This document shows, piece by piece, positions 53,867 through 64,000 of a DNA stretch of 64,000 nucleotides (position 1 is its first letter; each line of letters starts with the position of its first letter). The notes under the pieces were generated by a model. The model saw nothing but the letters and a program-made list of their open reading frames with translations. It made no database searches and was not told where the DNA came from. This DNA comes from Buttiauxella massiliensis. Lineage in GTDB: Bacteria > Pseudomonadota > Gammaproteobacteria > Enterobacterales > Enterobacteriaceae. The stretch is from assembly GCF_902500225.1 (NCBI RefSeq), contig NZ_LR722652.1:62001-126000 (forward strand), given 5' to 3'. Position numbers and translations under genes: made by a program.

Positions 53867-55369
53867 TTATGCCGCAATGGCATTCATAATTGCCGATACG
53901 GAAAGTTCGTCGAGCGGGATCTGGGCCACTTGCTGCCTGTCACGCATGATGATCACGCGATCCGCATAGCCCACCAGTTCTTCGAGTTCAGAGGAGATAA
54001 CCAATAGCGCCAGGCCATCGGCACACAGAGTTTCGATCAAACGGATAATTTCGGCGTGTGCGCCAACGTCGATCCCGCGCGTCGGTTCGTCAAGGATCAG
54101 GAACTGCGGTTTGGTCAACAGCCAGCGCGAGAGCAACACTTTTTGCTGGTTACCACCGGAGAGAAATTCGATCGGTTGATCCGGGCCAGGCGTACGAATG
54201 CCCAACTGGCGAATAAACCGTTCAGCTATTTGATACTGTTCACGCTTAGGGATGGGGCGCAACCAGCCGCGTTGGGCCTGTAACGCCAGAATGATATTTT
54301 CACGCACCGAAGCGGCGGCAATAATGCCGTCAGTTTTGCGATCTTCCGGGCAAAAACCAATCCCGAGAGACGAAGCTTTATGCGGCGATCGCAGCGATTG
54401 CGGCTTACCTTTGATCCACGCGTTGCCCTGGTCTGCGGGTTTGATCCCAAAAATGACTTCGGCGGTTTCGGTGCGCCCGGATCCTAATAAACCCGCCAGA
54501 CCGACGATCTCACCCGGACGGACCTCCAGATTGAACGGGTTGATCACCCCTTTCTTGCCGAAATCTTTAAATGCGGCGATCGGTTTGTCGCTCAGTAACG
54601 TGCGACCTGCGCGGTTCAGGGCATTGGTTTCCAGCTCGCGCCCCAGCATCATTTTCACCAGATCTATCTGCGGCAGATCTTTTGTATTTCGCGTACCCAC
54701 AAACGATCCATTGCGCAGAACGGTAATACGATCGGTGACTTCGTAAACCTGATCGAGGAAGTGAGTGACGAAGATCAAGCTGACGCCCTGGTCACGCAGC
54801 TGGCGCATCAGGGTGAACAGCATTTCAACTTCTTTGGTGTCGAGGCTGGCGGTCGGTTCATCGAGGATCAGCACTTTGGCCGACAGATCGATGGCCCGGC
54901 AAATGGCAACGATTTGCTGCATCGCGACGGAGTAGCGGTTAAGCGGCTCGGCGACATCCAGCGAGAATCCATAGGACTCCATCAGGAGGGTGGCGCGTTT
55001 TTCCATCTCTTTGCGTTGTATAAACCCAAAGCGACGCGGCTCGCGGCCGATAAACAAGTTATCCGCCACCGACATATTGGGCAGCAGATTGACTTCCTGA
55101 TACACCGTACCGATGCCGAGCTGTTGGGCATGGGCGGTATTCTTCGGGGAAATCTGCTCCCCTTCGAGATAAATATTGCCGCTATCGCGCTGATAAACAC
55201 CGGTTAAGGCTTTAATTAGCGTTGATTTTCCTGCTCCGTTTTCACCCAGTAACGCCATGATTTCGCCGCGATTGAGGCTGAAATCCACTTTGTCGAGCGC
55301 CTTAACCCCTGGGAAATGTTTCGATAAGCCTTCCGTGCGCAGAATTTCCTGATTGTTGTTTGTGTTCAT
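53867..55369 (-). CDS. ytfR: galactofuranose ABC transporter ATP-binding protein YtfR
   Basis: The 500-residue protein is the length of E. coli YtfR. Two ATPase halves are present. The first Walker A is LLGENGAGKSTLIKALTG, and the second half has the degenerate GLAGLLGSGRTETAEVIFG usual in sugar ABC ATPases. Signature LSGGNQQKVLLSRWL and Walker B FLILDEPTRGIDVGAHAEII follow. The start is ATG 55369 (MNTNNNQEIL). It is separated from ytfQ by 141 bp of hairpins. Confidence 0.95.
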   Translation of the reverse strand: MNTNNNQEILRTEGLSKHFPGVKALDKVDFSLNRGEIMALLGENGAGKSTLIKALTGVYQRDSGNIYLEGEQISPKNTAHAQQLGIGTVYQEVNLLPNMSVADNLFIGREPRRFGFIQRKEMEKRATLLMESYGFSLDVAEPLNRYSVAMQQIVAICRAIDLSAKVLILDEPTASLDTKEVEMLFTLMRQLRDQGVSLIFVTHFLDQVYEVTDRITVLRNGSFVGTRNTKDLPQIDLVKMMLGRELETNALNRAGRTLLSDKPIAAFKDFGKKGVINPFNLEVRPGEIVGLAGLLGSGRTETAEVIFGIKPADQGNAWIKGKPQSLRSPHKASSLGIGFCPEDRKTDGIIAAASVRENIILALQAQRGWLRPIPKREQYQIAERFIRQLGIRTPGPDQPIEFLSGGNQQKVLLSRWLLTKPQFLILDEPTRGIDVGAHAEIIRLIETLCADGLALLVISSELEELVGYADRVIIMRDRQQVAQIPLDELSVSAIMNAIAA

Positions 55370-55394
55370 GAACGCACTCCTGCCAACGCACAAC

Positions 55395-55502
55395 TGTAGG
55401 GTGAGATAAGCGCAGCGCCCTCGATCTGGCCCGTGCCTTAATGGCGGATGACGCTACGCTTATCCGCCCTACATAAAACAGCCCCTCCGTTTCAGGAGGG
55501 GC
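55395..55502. repeat. REP-like inverted repeat and hairpin between ytfQ and ytfR
   Basis: TGTAGGGTGAGATAAGCG (55395-55412) pairs imperfectly with CGCTTATCCGCCCTACA (55457-55473), like an enterobacterial REP/BIME unit. Next to the ytfQ stop is a perfect 8-bp stem, GCCCCTCC / GGAGGGGC (55481-55488 with 55495-55502). On the minus strand it is followed by TGTTTTATG. Such structures after a binding-protein gene usually stabilise its mRNA and lower expression of downstream ABC genes. Confidence 0.75.
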
Positions 55503-55510
55503 ATAACTCA

Positions 55511-56467
55511 TCAGTAGCCCATCGATTTCTTCTTCTCAAGCTCTTCTTTCGCGGTATCCGGGAGGTACAGCGTTGATTTGGTGATGGTCACTTTTTCTGG
55601 CATGGTGCCATCTTTCTTGAACTTCTCGAGTGCATCGAACGCCGGGCCTGCCATGTTTGGCGTCAGCTCAACGCTTGCATTCGCTTCGCCGTCGATCATC
55701 GCTTTGTAGATATCCGGCACGCCATCAATTGAACCGGTCAGAATGTCTTTGCCCGGTTTCAGACCCGCTTCTTTGATTGCCTGAATCGCACCGATCACCA
55801 TGTCATCGTTATGCGCGTAAACCATGCAGATATTTTTGCCGTTGTTCTCGGCTTTGATGAAGCTCTCCATAACCTCTTTACCTTTACTGCGGGTAAAGTC
55901 GCCAGATTGAGAACGAATGATTTTCACGTTAGACGCTTTAGAAATGGCGTCCGCAAAACCTTTCTTACGATCGATTGCCACACTCGCGCCTACGGTGCCT
56001 TGTAGCTCAACCACGTTACATTGCTTACCATTCAACTCTTTAAGCAGCCATTCACCAATCAACTGGCCTTCCAGCACGTTGTTGGCGGTGACAACGGTCA
56101 TATACAGCGATTTATCTTTCACATCGATATTACGGTCGAGCAGGAATACTGGGATTTTGGCCTCTTTTGCTTCTTGTAATACTGGCTCCCAACCCGTGGC
56201 GACGATTGGCGCAATGAAGATTGCGTCAACGCCCTGGGCGATGAATGAACGTACGGCTTTAATCTGGTTTTCTTGTTTTTGTTGGCCGTCTGCGATTTTC
56301 AGCGTGATGCCGCGTTTCTCAGCTTCACTCTTCGCAACCGATGTTTCTGCTGCTCGCCAGCCGGATTCAGAACCTACCTGCGAAAATCCGACCGTTAACG
56401 GAGCAGCTATTGCCATAGACGACATGGCTGCGGAGACTGCAGAGACCAAAAGTAAGCGCTTCCACAT
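55511..56467 (-). CDS. ytfQ: galactofuranose-binding periplasmic protein YtfQ
   Basis: The 318-residue substrate-binding protein of the ABC transporter has a signal peptide (LLLVSAVSAAMSSMAIA, about 21 residues) and an RbsB-like fold. Typical motifs are IFIAPIVATGWEPVLQEAKE and MVYAHNDDMVIGAIQAIKEA. E. coli YtfQ (318 residues) binds galactofuranose. It is the first gene of ytfQRT-yjfF, with a LacI/GalR-type operator upstream. Confidence 0.95.
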   Translation of the reverse strand: MWKRLLLVSAVSAAMSSMAIAAPLTVGFSQVGSESGWRAAETSVAKSEAEKRGITLKIADGQQKQENQIKAVRSFIAQGVDAIFIAPIVATGWEPVLQEAKEAKIPVFLLDRNIDVKDKSLYMTVVTANNVLEGQLIGEWLLKELNGKQCNVVELQGTVGASVAIDRKKGFADAISKASNVKIIRSQSGDFTRSKGKEVMESFIKAENNGKNICMVYAHNDDMVIGAIQAIKEAGLKPGKDILTGSIDGVPDIYKAMIDGEANASVELTPNMAGPAFDALEKFKKDGTMPEKVTITKSTLYLPDTAKEELEKKKSMGY

Positions 56468-56582
56468 AGGGACATCCTCGTAGGGTTATTGTTGGTTAAA
56501 ATCTGGGCGTCGAAAAAACTATAGACGACGTGTGGTGTAACAGAATGAGTTACATCACAATTCCAACAAGTCGCGCATATCC

Positions 56583-56598
56583 TTGTAACCGCTTACAA
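56583..56598. promoter_or_regulatory. LacI/GalR-type operator upstream of ytfQ
   Basis: TTGTAACCGCTTACAA is a perfect hyphenated palindrome around CG and fits the GalR/GalS pattern GTGNAANCGNTTNCAC. It lies 115 bp before the ytfQ start and 162 bp before ppa. It probably controls galactofuranose uptake by galactose-responsive repressors. Confidence 0.6.
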
Positions 56599-56760
56599 AA
56601 ATTTATAAAGAATACGGCTATGTTTATGGATTTTCCCGTTGTCGGAAGGTTCTGGAAACGGCAGCAGGTGAGAAATGAAGGCAAAAAGAGGCGAAGACAT
56701 TTAAATCGAGTTAGCTATAATACGCGGCACTTGAATGACACCAGTTTAAAGGAAAAAGAC

Positions 56761-57288
56761 ATGAGCTTACTCAACGTCCCTGCGGGTATTGATCTGCCAG
56801 AAGACATCTACGTTGTTATCGAAATCCCAGCAAACGCTGATCCTATCAAATATGAAGTTGATAAAGACACCGGCGCGCTGTTCGTTGACCGTTTCATGTC
56901 TACCGCAATGTTCTACCCGTGCAACTACGGTTACATCAACCACACCCTGTCTTTAGACGGTGACCCGGTTGACGTTCTGGTCCCAACTCCATACCCACTG
57001 CAACCAGGTTCTGTTATTCGTTGCCGTCCAGTTGGCGTGTTGAAAATGACTGACGAAGCTGGCGAAGATGCCAAGCTGGTTGCGGTTCCGCACACCAAAC
57101 TGAGCAAAGAATACGATCACATTAAAGATGTGAACGACCTGCCAGAACTGCTGAAAGCGCAGATCTCCCACTTCTTCGAGCAGTACAAAGCTCTCGAGAA
57201 AGGCAAATGGGTTAAAGTTGAAGGCTGGGACAATGCAGCAGCAGCTAAAGCTGAAATCGTTGCTTCCTTCGAGCGCGCTAAGAAGTAA
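56761..57288 (+). CDS. ppa: inorganic pyrophosphatase
   Basis: The 175-residue protein is nearly identical to E. coli Ppa (176). The start at 56761 ([20 protein letters not shown]) follows AAAGGAAAAAGAC. The family signature DGDPVDVLV holds metal-binding Asp residues. It hydrolyses pyrophosphate and drives biosynthetic reactions. It ends at a strong terminator. Confidence 0.97.
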   Translation: MSLLNVPAGIDLPEDIYVVIEIPANADPIKYEVDKDTGALFVDRFMSTAMFYPCNYGYINHTLSLDGDPVDVLVPTPYPLQPGSVIRCRPVGVLKMTDEAGEDAKLVAVPHTKLSKEYDHIKDVNDLPELLKAQISHFFEQYKALEKGKWVKVEGWDNAAAAKAEIVASFERAKK

Positions 57289-57314
57289 TTCTTACCCTCG
57301 CTTAATGCTTGTGA

Positions 57315-57342
57315 AAACACCGCCAGATGGCGGTGTTTTTTT
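57315..57342 (+). terminator. intrinsic terminator of ppa
   Basis: The stem AAACACCGCC / GGCGGTGTTT with loop AGAT is followed by TTTTA. Confidence 0.92.
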
Positions 57343-57359
57343 ATGCGTCTGCAAAAGTG

Positions 57360-57387
57360 AAACGGCCACTCAGATGAGTGGCCGTTT
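57360..57387. terminator. second hairpin between ppa and ytfP
   Basis: The perfect stem AAACGGCCACTCA / TGAGTGGCCGTTT with a GA loop lies between convergent genes. It probably ends the tamA-tamB-ytfP transcript. Confidence 0.75.
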
Positions 57388-57396
57388 GGGAATGAA

Positions 57397-57741
57397 CTAC
57401 TCGCTATCTTTATCCAGCCAATCTCCGCTTTCGATGCGGGTTAACCCCTCCACCGAACGCTGGTACACATACATCCATGCGCTGCCGTAAGGAGTCTGAA
57501 TTAGCTGACGTTTATACTCGCCACCTTTAGTGCGCAAAGCGTCAAGCTCAGAGAGTGTAGAAGCATCAATGCGATACACTTCACCCACCACAGACCCCTC
57601 ACCCGGCACTACCCCCGGATAATGGCCAAGGCTGTATAAAGCGTAATTTTCAACATGATGATCCCCAAGCCACTGGGCGTTGGTCATCCAGTGGCTGTTA
57701 CCTTGCTTGCGTCGTAAACTGCCGTAAACAAAAATTCGCAT
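57397..57741 (-). CDS. ytfP: gamma-glutamylcyclotransferase-fold protein YtfP
   Basis: The 114-residue protein (E. coli YtfP 113) has the family N-terminal motif MRIFVYGSLRRKQGNSHWMT and GEVYRID. It has an AIG2/BtrG-like fold with unsettled function in E. coli. It lies 2 bp after tamB, in the tamA-tamB-ytfP operon. Confidence 0.93.
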   Translation of the reverse strand: MRIFVYGSLRRKQGNSHWMTNAQWLGDHHVENYALYSLGHYPGVVPGEGSVVGEVYRIDASTLSELDALRTKGGEYKRQLIQTPYGSAWMYVYQRSVEGLTRIESGDWLDKDSE

Positions 57742-57743
57742 AG

Positions 57744-60700
57744 CTAAAACTCAAACTGATAAAGCAGATCAAGTGCCTGATCGATACCAGACACCGCTTC
57801 CAGATACAGCTTAGGCATCAGGCGATAACGCAGTGTTAGTGTCGCCAATGAGTCAAAAATACCCACTCCATATTTTACCTGGAGACCTGGCAGTACATAG
57901 CCACTGACCACCACTTGTGAGGAATCCCCCACCCCTGCGGTATCAAGCGCCAGATTGCTTACGCCAAACGTCTCGCCGATTTTACCCACAACCTGACCAC
58001 TTTGTGCAACCCCCAAGCCAACAAGCATTGACGTCATGGCGTTACCATCGTCGCCAGAATTGTCTAAACCCTGCCCGCGAAGCAGGTAGGACAAGGCTTC
58101 TTGCTGTGACATGGCCGGATCAGAAAATATCTCAGCTTTCGGCTCATCTGCTGTTCCCGTGACACGAACACCGGCTATTACGTCGTTTTCCGTCGCTTCT
58201 GGGTTACGAATCGCTTCGATATTTAATAATGGCTGGTCTGGCGGGCCTGAGAATAACAGCTCGCCTTTACGCACGATCAAATCCTGTCCGTACGCATGGA
58301 AACGCCCTTCAGGAATATTGATCTGCCCGTTCAGGCCGAGACCCTGACGGTCTTGCACCATTTTTAAATCGCCATTCAGACGCGCTTTCAAACCAAACGC
58401 ATCCAGGCGCACATTGTTACCAACATGAATCACCAGATTACTGTTGATAGGAATGCTTGCCGTTTGCGGTTTAATCGGCTTCAGGTCTTTATCGAGCATC
58501 ACTTCATCACTGGACACACCCACTGAGCTTTCCGGGACTTCATGCACCACAATTCGTGCCCACGGGATGTCTACACTCCCATCAAGCGTGAACAAGCTAG
58601 GAGTCGCGACAAACTCAACATCCGGTGAAACGTCAAGGCGCACCATCGGCGGCACCGTAATACGCACCTTGTTGCCTTTCGCTGCCACCCGCGCGCGCCA
58701 GTTGTCTATTTGCGTCCAGTCCGCATCGCCACTCAGAGCAATATCACCCTGCTTCGTACGCACCGTTCCGGCAAGTGTCGAGTTCATGCCGTTAAAGTTC
58801 ATCGCCAACTGACTTGGCTGCATATCAAACGGCATAAAGTTGCCGTCGATATCCACGCCGTTAACTTGCAACTGGCCGAAAACTTGCGGGCGCTCTAAAT
58901 TCCCCGCCAGACGTAAGTTAGCGTTAATCTTTCCGGCGGCTTTTTCTCCACGTGAGAATATGGAGTTAGCGATCGCCAAATCAAAGTTGCGCATATTCAC
59001 ATTCCCCGCCAGGTTGCGGCGGTTTTGTGGATCGCTAATTCGAACCTGGCCATCGAACTGGCCGTTTTGAGCAACGCGAATCAACCAGCCTAGTTTGGCC
59101 TGGTTGTTTTTAAGCTCGGCATTGAGATTAAGCGTGTCGAACGCCACCAGCAACGGGCTGTCGTTCACCATTTGCGTGACTTTCACGCCGTTACCCGTGA
59201 GCGTAACTGAACCTTGTGGCAAGCCTTCAGATTCCGCATCCCAGCTAACATCCGCACGGCCACTAAATGCTCCCACCGCTTGTGTATCAGCCGGCATAAA
59301 CGGTTTGAGCATCGCTAAATCAAAGCGGTTCAGATTGACCAACGCACGGCCTTTTGCACCGGCATCAATCGGCTGCGGCACGCAAAGTTCAGCATTCGGG
59401 TTCGTCCAGCAATGCGCGCCAATATTAATTTTCTGCTCTTTGTTGCGGTAATCGAGTGCCAGAGCGCGGTTCAGCGACCAAGGACCAACCGGCGTTTCAA
59501 AGCGCGTATTGCTGAGATTGCCACGCCAGCGTTCTTCCGCACGGTCAAAGCTGCCGCTTAAATCAAGCTGCCCGGAAACCGGCTCGCCCTGAATGCGCAG
59601 TTTTAACTGGTGCTGTTTTTCGGAGCCTTTTGCGTCAAGTGTTACCAGGCTGAGATCGACCCCTGGCTGGGAAATACGCTCAACGCGCAGATCCAGATTC
59701 CCGGCGATTTGATCGGTGGATTTCACATCCCCTTTCAGCAAGACTCTTGCAATCGACAGCTCCTGCCAGCGGAGGTTATTCGCGGTAAGGTCTGCCAGCA
59801 GCTGCGGTGCTTTCACATCGCCACGCACTTTAATTGTGCCTTTCGCTGTGCCGCCAAGTCCCGGTAAAGCATTGTCGAGATTCGGTGCATCGATGGTGGC
59901 ATCAAGCTCCAGATCTTTCGGCCCTAACTCCCCTTTAACATCAGCACTGTTGCGCCCCAGCTCGATATGCAGCCCAGGAGTTTTCCACTGCATGTAACTG
60001 TTGCCGTTGAGCTTTCCGGTAACGTTTAGTTTGTTATTTTTGACATTCCCGGCAAGTTTTAGCTCGGAGACATCCACCTGCCAACTGCCGCCATACAAAC
60101 TGCCGCTGGTTTTCACCAGGCCGTCGAGTTTCGCAGGCCAGTCCGGGAATTGCTTCGCCGTATTGATATCGTCGAGTTTCAGCTCGCCGCGCCAGCTAAT
60201 GGCTTTGCTCCAGTCGAGCACCGCTTTCAAGTCAGTGTTGCCCTGCAACGCAGCAACTCGCAGCTTGTCGAGATTAAGCTGTTGCTCGTTGCCTGCCGCA
60301 TCCAGAGTGATGGTGGCTGGCGGAATTTGCTCGCCTTTCACATCGCTACGGAACGACAACTTATAGTCGGTCATTTTGCCGCTGAATTTCAGTTTCAGGT
60401 TGTCGGCCTGGTACTCTTTCTTCCCGGTAAATGGCCAGTAAAGTTGCTTACTGACCACTTCAAGGTTGAGCGGCAAGCCTGCTTCAGCAAGCTGAGTTTG
60501 CGCAGTGAGTTCAAGATCAACCGGGCCTGAGAGATTCATGCCCACTTTCAGCACATCCCGCAGCTCCCCGCCAATCTTCATCTTCACCTTTTCGCCTTTG
60601 ATTGGGTCGATATTCAGCGTGGTGTTTAAGGTTAAGTCGACCGGCCATTTATCGCGTAATTCCGCGCTACCAGTGGCGTTGACAAGCCCTTGCGAGGAAT

Positions 60701-61520
60701 CAACATCCAGCGCATCAAGCTTAAGAGAGCCGTCGATGCTGCTGACTTTTAGCAACAGGCTGCTGACCAGTAAATCGGTGTCGCCAGTCAGGCGTAAGTT
60801 CGCCCCACGGAACTCCTGAATATTCAGGTTCAGCGGCAAATGCACATCGGTCATTTCTGGCAAAACTGGCTTTTCAAACAACTGTTTGAGCGTTTCGCCC
60901 AGCGGCAACTCTTCTGGCTGCGGGTTCTGGATCTTCGGCTCAACCACCTGTTCCTGAGCGACTTTGGCAACCTTCGGCAACGCAATCAGCAAGCCTTCGA
61001 GGTTTGTGGGCGTGACGGTCACGTTACGTTCTTGCCAGTTAAGACCAGAGGTAAACTCCATCACCGAAACCGTGGTGTTATCAATCTTGATATTGATGTT
61101 ATTAAGCGCCACGCGACTTAGGGTAATCGGATACGGCGTGGTGAGATTAAGCGGGCCGGTGTCCTCTTCCTGAACCGGTGCTGCCGGCGGCATTTTTTTG
61201 CTGTCAATAACGACATCAATGTCTTTAAGCGAGAGATTATTCACGCACAGGCTGCTATCACGCAGGCAACCCAGTTTCACCGCGAGATTAATTTCACCAG
61301 CATTCACATCAACGCCAGGTTGTTGGTAGCGCAAACCTTTGATGGTCAGATTGCGCCAGCCGCCCGTGACGCTTGCGATATCCAGCCCCGGCACCCAGCG
61401 GTTAGCGGCGTTAAATAAGACGTGCAAACCGGTAGTGGTTCCCACCAGGAAACCCACCGCGCCAATCAGCAGCGCTACAAAAACCAACACCGCGAGGCTT
61501 ATTTTCTTCCAACGACTCAT
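57744..61520 (-). CDS. tamB: translocation and assembly module inner-membrane subunit TamB
   Basis: The 1258-residue AsmA-like protein is the length of E. coli TamB (1259). An N-terminal membrane anchor ([20 protein letters not shown]) is followed by a long periplasmic beta-groove. The C-terminal DUF490/TamB domain ends [16 protein letters not shown]-like. With TamA it helps place outer-membrane proteins and carries phospholipids between membranes. The start overlaps the tamA stop (ATGA). Confidence 0.96.
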   Translation of the reverse strand: MSRWKKISLAVLVFVALLIGAVGFLVGTTTGLHVLFNAANRWVPGLDIASVTGGWRNLTIKGLRYQQPGVDVNAGEINLAVKLGCLRDSSLCVNNLSLKDIDVVIDSKKMPPAAPVQEEDTGPLNLTTPYPITLSRVALNNINIKIDNTTVSVMEFTSGLNWQERNVTVTPTNLEGLLIALPKVAKVAQEQVVEPKIQNPQPEELPLGETLKQLFEKPVLPEMTDVHLPLNLNIQEFRGANLRLTGDTDLLVSSLLLKVSSIDGSLKLDALDVDSSQGLVNATGSAELRDKWPVDLTLNTTLNIDPIKGEKVKMKIGGELRDVLKVGMNLSGPVDLELTAQTQLAEAGLPLNLEVVSKQLYWPFTGKKEYQADNLKLKFSGKMTDYKLSFRSDVKGEQIPPATITLDAAGNEQQLNLDKLRVAALQGNTDLKAVLDWSKAISWRGELKLDDINTAKQFPDWPAKLDGLVKTSGSLYGGSWQVDVSELKLAGNVKNNKLNVTGKLNGNSYMQWKTPGLHIELGRNSADVKGELGPKDLELDATIDAPNLDNALPGLGGTAKGTIKVRGDVKAPQLLADLTANNLRWQELSIARVLLKGDVKSTDQIAGNLDLRVERISQPGVDLSLVTLDAKGSEKQHQLKLRIQGEPVSGQLDLSGSFDRAEERWRGNLSNTRFETPVGPWSLNRALALDYRNKEQKINIGAHCWTNPNAELCVPQPIDAGAKGRALVNLNRFDLAMLKPFMPADTQAVGAFSGRADVSWDAESEGLPQGSVTLTGNGVKVTQMVNDSPLLVAFDTLNLNAELKNNQAKLGWLIRVAQNGQFDGQVRISDPQNRRNLAGNVNMRNFDLAIANSIFSRGEKAAGKINANLRLAGNLERPQVFGQLQVNGVDIDGNFMPFDMQPSQLAMNFNGMNSTLAGTVRTKQGDIALSGDADWTQIDNWRARVAAKGNKVRITVPPMVRLDVSPDVEFVATPSLFTLDGSVDIPWARIVVHEVPESSVGVSSDEVMLDKDLKPIKPQTASIPINSNLVIHVGNNVRLDAFGLKARLNGDLKMVQDRQGLGLNGQINIPEGRFHAYGQDLIVRKGELLFSGPPDQPLLNIEAIRNPEATENDVIAGVRVTGTADEPKAEIFSDPAMSQQEALSYLLRGQGLDNSGDDGNAMTSMLVGLGVAQSGQVVGKIGETFGVSNLALDTAGVGDSSQVVVSGYVLPGLQVKYGVGIFDSLATLTLRYRLMPKLYLEAVSGIDQALDLLYQFEF

Positions 61521-63250
61521 AGTTCAGGCCCCAAACCGATGTAAAACTGTAAACCATGCTCATCTTTATCAGCCACCGGGACCGCTAAATCGAGTTTGAT
61601 TGGCCCAACCGGCGACTGCCAGCGCACGCCAAAGCCTGCACCCGTTTTATAGTTACTCTGTTTGATATCGTTGACCGCTTCGCCAGAATCGACGAACACC
61701 GCCCCCCACCATTTCCCGGTAACGTTGTATTGATACTCAAGCGATCCGGTAATCATTTTTGACGCACCGGTCAGTTCACCTTTGTCGTTTTCAGGCGAGA
61801 TGGATTTGTAGGAATAGCCGCGAATACTGCGGTCACCACCGGCAAAGAAGCGCAAGTCTGGCGGCACTTTGTCGAAGTTATTGGTTTCAATCCAACCCAC
61901 ATTGCCGCGCACCACAAAACGGTGCTTTTCCTGCAACGTTCGAATCCAGACTTGCTGCGCCTGGAATACCCCGAAATCGACGTCCGAGCCCCATGAGGTA
62001 TCGGAAATATCAATCGAATAGCGTTGGGAATCGCCCCAGGTTGGCATCAAACCGCCACGCGAACGGGTACGGTTAAGGCTCAAACCAGGATAAAGCAGCA
62101 TCGTGGTGTTGGTGACGTCTGCCTGGGTAAAGTGATCGAGGCTCCAGCGCAGGTTAATGGCGTGCTGCCAACCGCTGGATAAATCCCAGTATCGTGAGAC
62201 CGCGAGGGTGCTGGAGTCGGACTTAGTATCGTTCAAGTCGGTCGCTTTAAAGCCGCCCTGCACCAGATAATATTGTTCCAGCGGGTTTTTAAGCAGCGGC
62301 ATTTTGTAGCTGAAATCAACGATCTGTTCTGGAGCGGAAAGGCTGATGCTGCTGGTCAGGCTGTGGCCGTAAGAGTTCATCCACGGTTTTTTCCACGTCG
62401 CTTTTACGCGCGGCCCAACATCGGTGGAATAACCCACACCGGTTTCGATGGTGTTCTCAGTACGTGGTGAAACAACACCATGCAACGGTAATACTTTGGT
62501 TTCGCGAGACTTGTCGAATTCCGGCGCAACCACAACCGAATTAAACCAACCTGTCGCGGATAAACGGCGGTTTAGCTCCGCCAGGTCTTTCGATTGGTAG
62601 TAATCGCCCTGTTTAAAAGGCACAAGGTTTTGCAGGTACTCTTCGCGTATTTGTGAGCCTTCAAAAGTCACGGCACCAAAACGATAACGCTCGCCGCTGT
62701 TGTAATCGATGTCCCAGAACGCCTGGCGGCGCTCAAGCGAAACACCTAGCTGGCTTTTAAGGAATTCACTGTCGAAATAACCCTTTCGCACCGCAATGTT
62801 GGAAAGATCTTTTTTGAAGCTGTCGTAATCGTGATGATTGAGGATAGTGCCAATCTTTGGGCGCTCACCGAGCAGCGCGATGTAGTCTTTATCGTCACGC
62901 GCTCCGCCGCGCAGAATCACATCGGTGCCGCCAATCAGCACTGGCGGGCCGGGATCAACTTTGGCAATCAAAACCTGGCGTCCTTTGGCTGGTGGTGGCC
63001 GCAGGTCGAAATCAATGGTTGGCTCATAATAGCCGAGCGCTTTCAATCCATTACGGATAGCGTCATCCACACGCGCACGGAAACGCCTGTCTGGCGTAAC
63101 TTCATCACTCTGGATAGTTGAAAGCTGAGCGCGAACGTTTTTTTGCAGTTCACCGCTTAGCCCTTCTACCTGTAAACGCACGTTGGCAGCGCTGGCCCAC
63201 GTGCTTACCAGGCATAGGCAAGCCGAGCAAATAGTACGGAATCGTGGCAC
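61517..63250 (-). CDS. tamA: translocation and assembly module outer-membrane subunit TamA
   Basis: The 577-residue Omp85-family protein equals E. coli TamA. The start is GTG 63250 with AGGAG 6 nt upstream; this gives a signal peptide ([17 protein letters not shown]) and the right length. Three POTRA domains (about 25-265) precede a 16-strand barrel with the conserved [20 protein letters not shown] (RGF-like) loop and terminal YIGLGPEL. It is divergent from msrA over 213 bp. Confidence 0.96.
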   Translation of the reverse strand: MPRFRTICSACLCLVSTWASAANVRLQVEGLSGELQKNVRAQLSTIQSDEVTPDRRFRARVDDAIRNGLKALGYYEPTIDFDLRPPPAKGRQVLIAKVDPGPPVLIGGTDVILRGGARDDKDYIALLGERPKIGTILNHHDYDSFKKDLSNIAVRKGYFDSEFLKSQLGVSLERRQAFWDIDYNSGERYRFGAVTFEGSQIREEYLQNLVPFKQGDYYQSKDLAELNRRLSATGWFNSVVVAPEFDKSRETKVLPLHGVVSPRTENTIETGVGYSTDVGPRVKATWKKPWMNSYGHSLTSSISLSAPEQIVDFSYKMPLLKNPLEQYYLVQGGFKATDLNDTKSDSSTLAVSRYWDLSSGWQHAINLRWSLDHFTQADVTNTTMLLYPGLSLNRTRSRGGLMPTWGDSQRYSIDISDTSWGSDVDFGVFQAQQVWIRTLQEKHRFVVRGNVGWIETNNFDKVPPDLRFFAGGDRSIRGYSYKSISPENDKGELTGASKMITGSLEYQYNVTGKWWGAVFVDSGEAVNDIKQSNYKTGAGFGVRWQSPVGPIKLDLAVPVADKDEHGLQFYIGLGPEL

Positions 63251-63463
63251 GTTTTCTCCTGAATATCCTTGTTCCCACCCCTGGAAGGAAACGTCTTCGT
63301 TACAAAACCCCAACAATCGGGGTTGAAAACTGCACAATAACCCAAATAATTCTTATATGTACTGTAGTCTCATACAGAGGAGTTATTGTCTGCAATAACA
63401 CGCCTCGTTACAACCGCATGGCGGTTGTTGTTAAATTTAGCCAACATCGGGAGAGCATGACTG

Positions 63464-64000
63464 ATGAAATTATTTGAGAAAACCCATCCTGTGACACAGT
63501 CAGAAGCGTTGCCTGGTCGCAATACCCCGATGCCAATCGCCACTTTACATGCGGTAAACGAGCATTCCATGACAAATGTACCAGATGGGATGGAGATCGC
63601 TTATTTCGCAATGGGTTGTTTCTGGGGTGTTGAGAGAATGTTCTGGAGAATTCCAGGGGTTTACAGCACCGCCGCAGGTTATGCTGGGGGCTTTACGCCT
63701 AACCCAACCTATCGCGAAGTGTGTAGCGGAATGACCGGACACACAGAAGCGGTGCGCGTGGTTTACGACCCGCAAGAGGTAAGTTACGAACAATTATTGC
63801 AAGTGTTCTGGGAAAACCACGATCCAGCCCAGGGAATGCGCCAGGGTGGTGACGTTGGCACACAATATCGCTCCGCAATTTACCCATTAACGCCAGAACA
63901 GGATGCCGCCGCCCGCGCAAGTTTTGCACGCTTCCAGCAAGCGATGAATCTTTCCGGCGACGATCGCAAAATCACCACCGAAATTGCCAACGCCGGGCCG
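63464..64000 (+). CDS. msrA: peptide methionine-(S)-S-oxide reductase MsrA (3' end cut by window edge)
   Basis: The first 179 codons are present. The catalytic Cys52 lies in [14 protein letters not shown], as in E. coli MsrA ([10 protein letters not shown] start; [20 protein letters not shown]). It reduces methionine S-sulfoxide in proteins. About 33 C-terminal residues with the recycling cysteines lie beyond the edge. Confidence 0.95.
   Translation, partial: MKLFEKTHPVTQSEALPGRNTPMPIATLHAVNEHSMTNVPDGMEIAYFAMGCFWGVERMFWRIPGVYSTAAGYAGGFTPNPTYREVCSGMTGHTEAVRVVYDPQEVSYEQLLQVFWENHDPAQGMRQGGDVGTQYRSAIYPLTPEQDAAARASFARFQQAMNLSGDDRKITTEIANAGP

Noticed and set aside
56540-56565. CRP site upstream of ytfQ (TGAGTTACATCACA)
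   Set aside because: The half-sites are only 4 nt apart instead of 6, so it is not a proper CRP site.
63251-63337. 29-residue N-terminal extension of TamA
   Set aside because: It hides the signal peptide; the GTG at 63250 with AGGAG upstream gives the E. coli length of 577.

Overview
The window is chromosomal DNA of an enterobacterium (Enterobacteriaceae, close to the Enterobacter/Klebsiella/Salmonella group but not E. coli K-12). Proteins of known E. coli loci are recognisable at near full length: GarL, GarP, GarD, GatYZABCD, RsmI, LpoA, YraN, DiaA, DolP, CybC, TldE, DarP, Mpl, Fbp, YtfQRT-YjfF, Ppa, YtfP, TamB, TamA and MsrA. No rRNA, tRNA, CRISPR array or intact insertion sequence was seen.

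Layout. (1) 1-3.5 kb: galactarate/glucarate use, with the divergent garP-garL and garD genes. (2) 3.6-6.05 kb: a LysR regulator divergent from an MFS efflux-type transporter. (3) 6.1-17.9 kb: a tagatose plus galactitol cluster. It holds a PfkB kinase and a DeoR regulator, then gatY, a FruK-like kinase, a fructose-type PTS (EIIBC and EIIA-HPr), a terminator, gatZABCD and an intact gatR. In E. coli the aga/kba sugar cluster occupies this spot between garD and rsmI. (4) 17.9-23.3 kb: a GNAT-like gene and the conserved rsmI / lpoA-yraN-diaA-dolP block. (5) 23.27-23.91 kb: a roughly 640-bp giant imperfect palindrome. (6) 23.9-32.6 kb: a ten-gene minus-strand operon. It contains a PRD protein, a glycine-rich SFCGS protein, DUF4312, DUF4311 and DUF4310 membrane or associated proteins, an amidohydrolase, a DgaE-like PLP enzyme, a DgaF-like KDGP aldolase, a lactonase-fold protein and a BglG/MtlR-type PTS-controlled regulator. 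This is the least described system here and my main candidate for novelty. (7) 33.0-34.6 kb: debris (IS30-family left end, Nlp-like pseudogene), a glutathione peroxidase and a toxin-antitoxin pair. (8) 34.6-42.6 kb: a complete biotin-independent malonate decarboxylase cluster (mdcABCDEFGH with mdcR), with a second toxin-antitoxin pair beyond it. (9) 43.7-64 kb: a conserved block from cybC to msrA, interrupted by a chemotaxis receptor gene next to the galactofuranose transporter operon.

How the parts work together. The sugar-PTS cluster should convert tagatose and galactitol to tagatose-1,6-bisphosphate and then to triose phosphates. The ten-gene operon looks like import, with PTS-like control, of an acylated amino-sugar acid or its lactone. 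The proposed steps are ring opening, deacylation, ammonia loss and aldol cleavage; this is inference. The mdc genes import malonate and decarboxylate it to acetate.

Genome-scale note. The gar-dolP block and the cybC-msrA block are far apart in E. coli K-12 and in opposite relative orientation. The accessory operons at 23-43 kb therefore sit at a rearrangement junction that fits an inversion around oriC.
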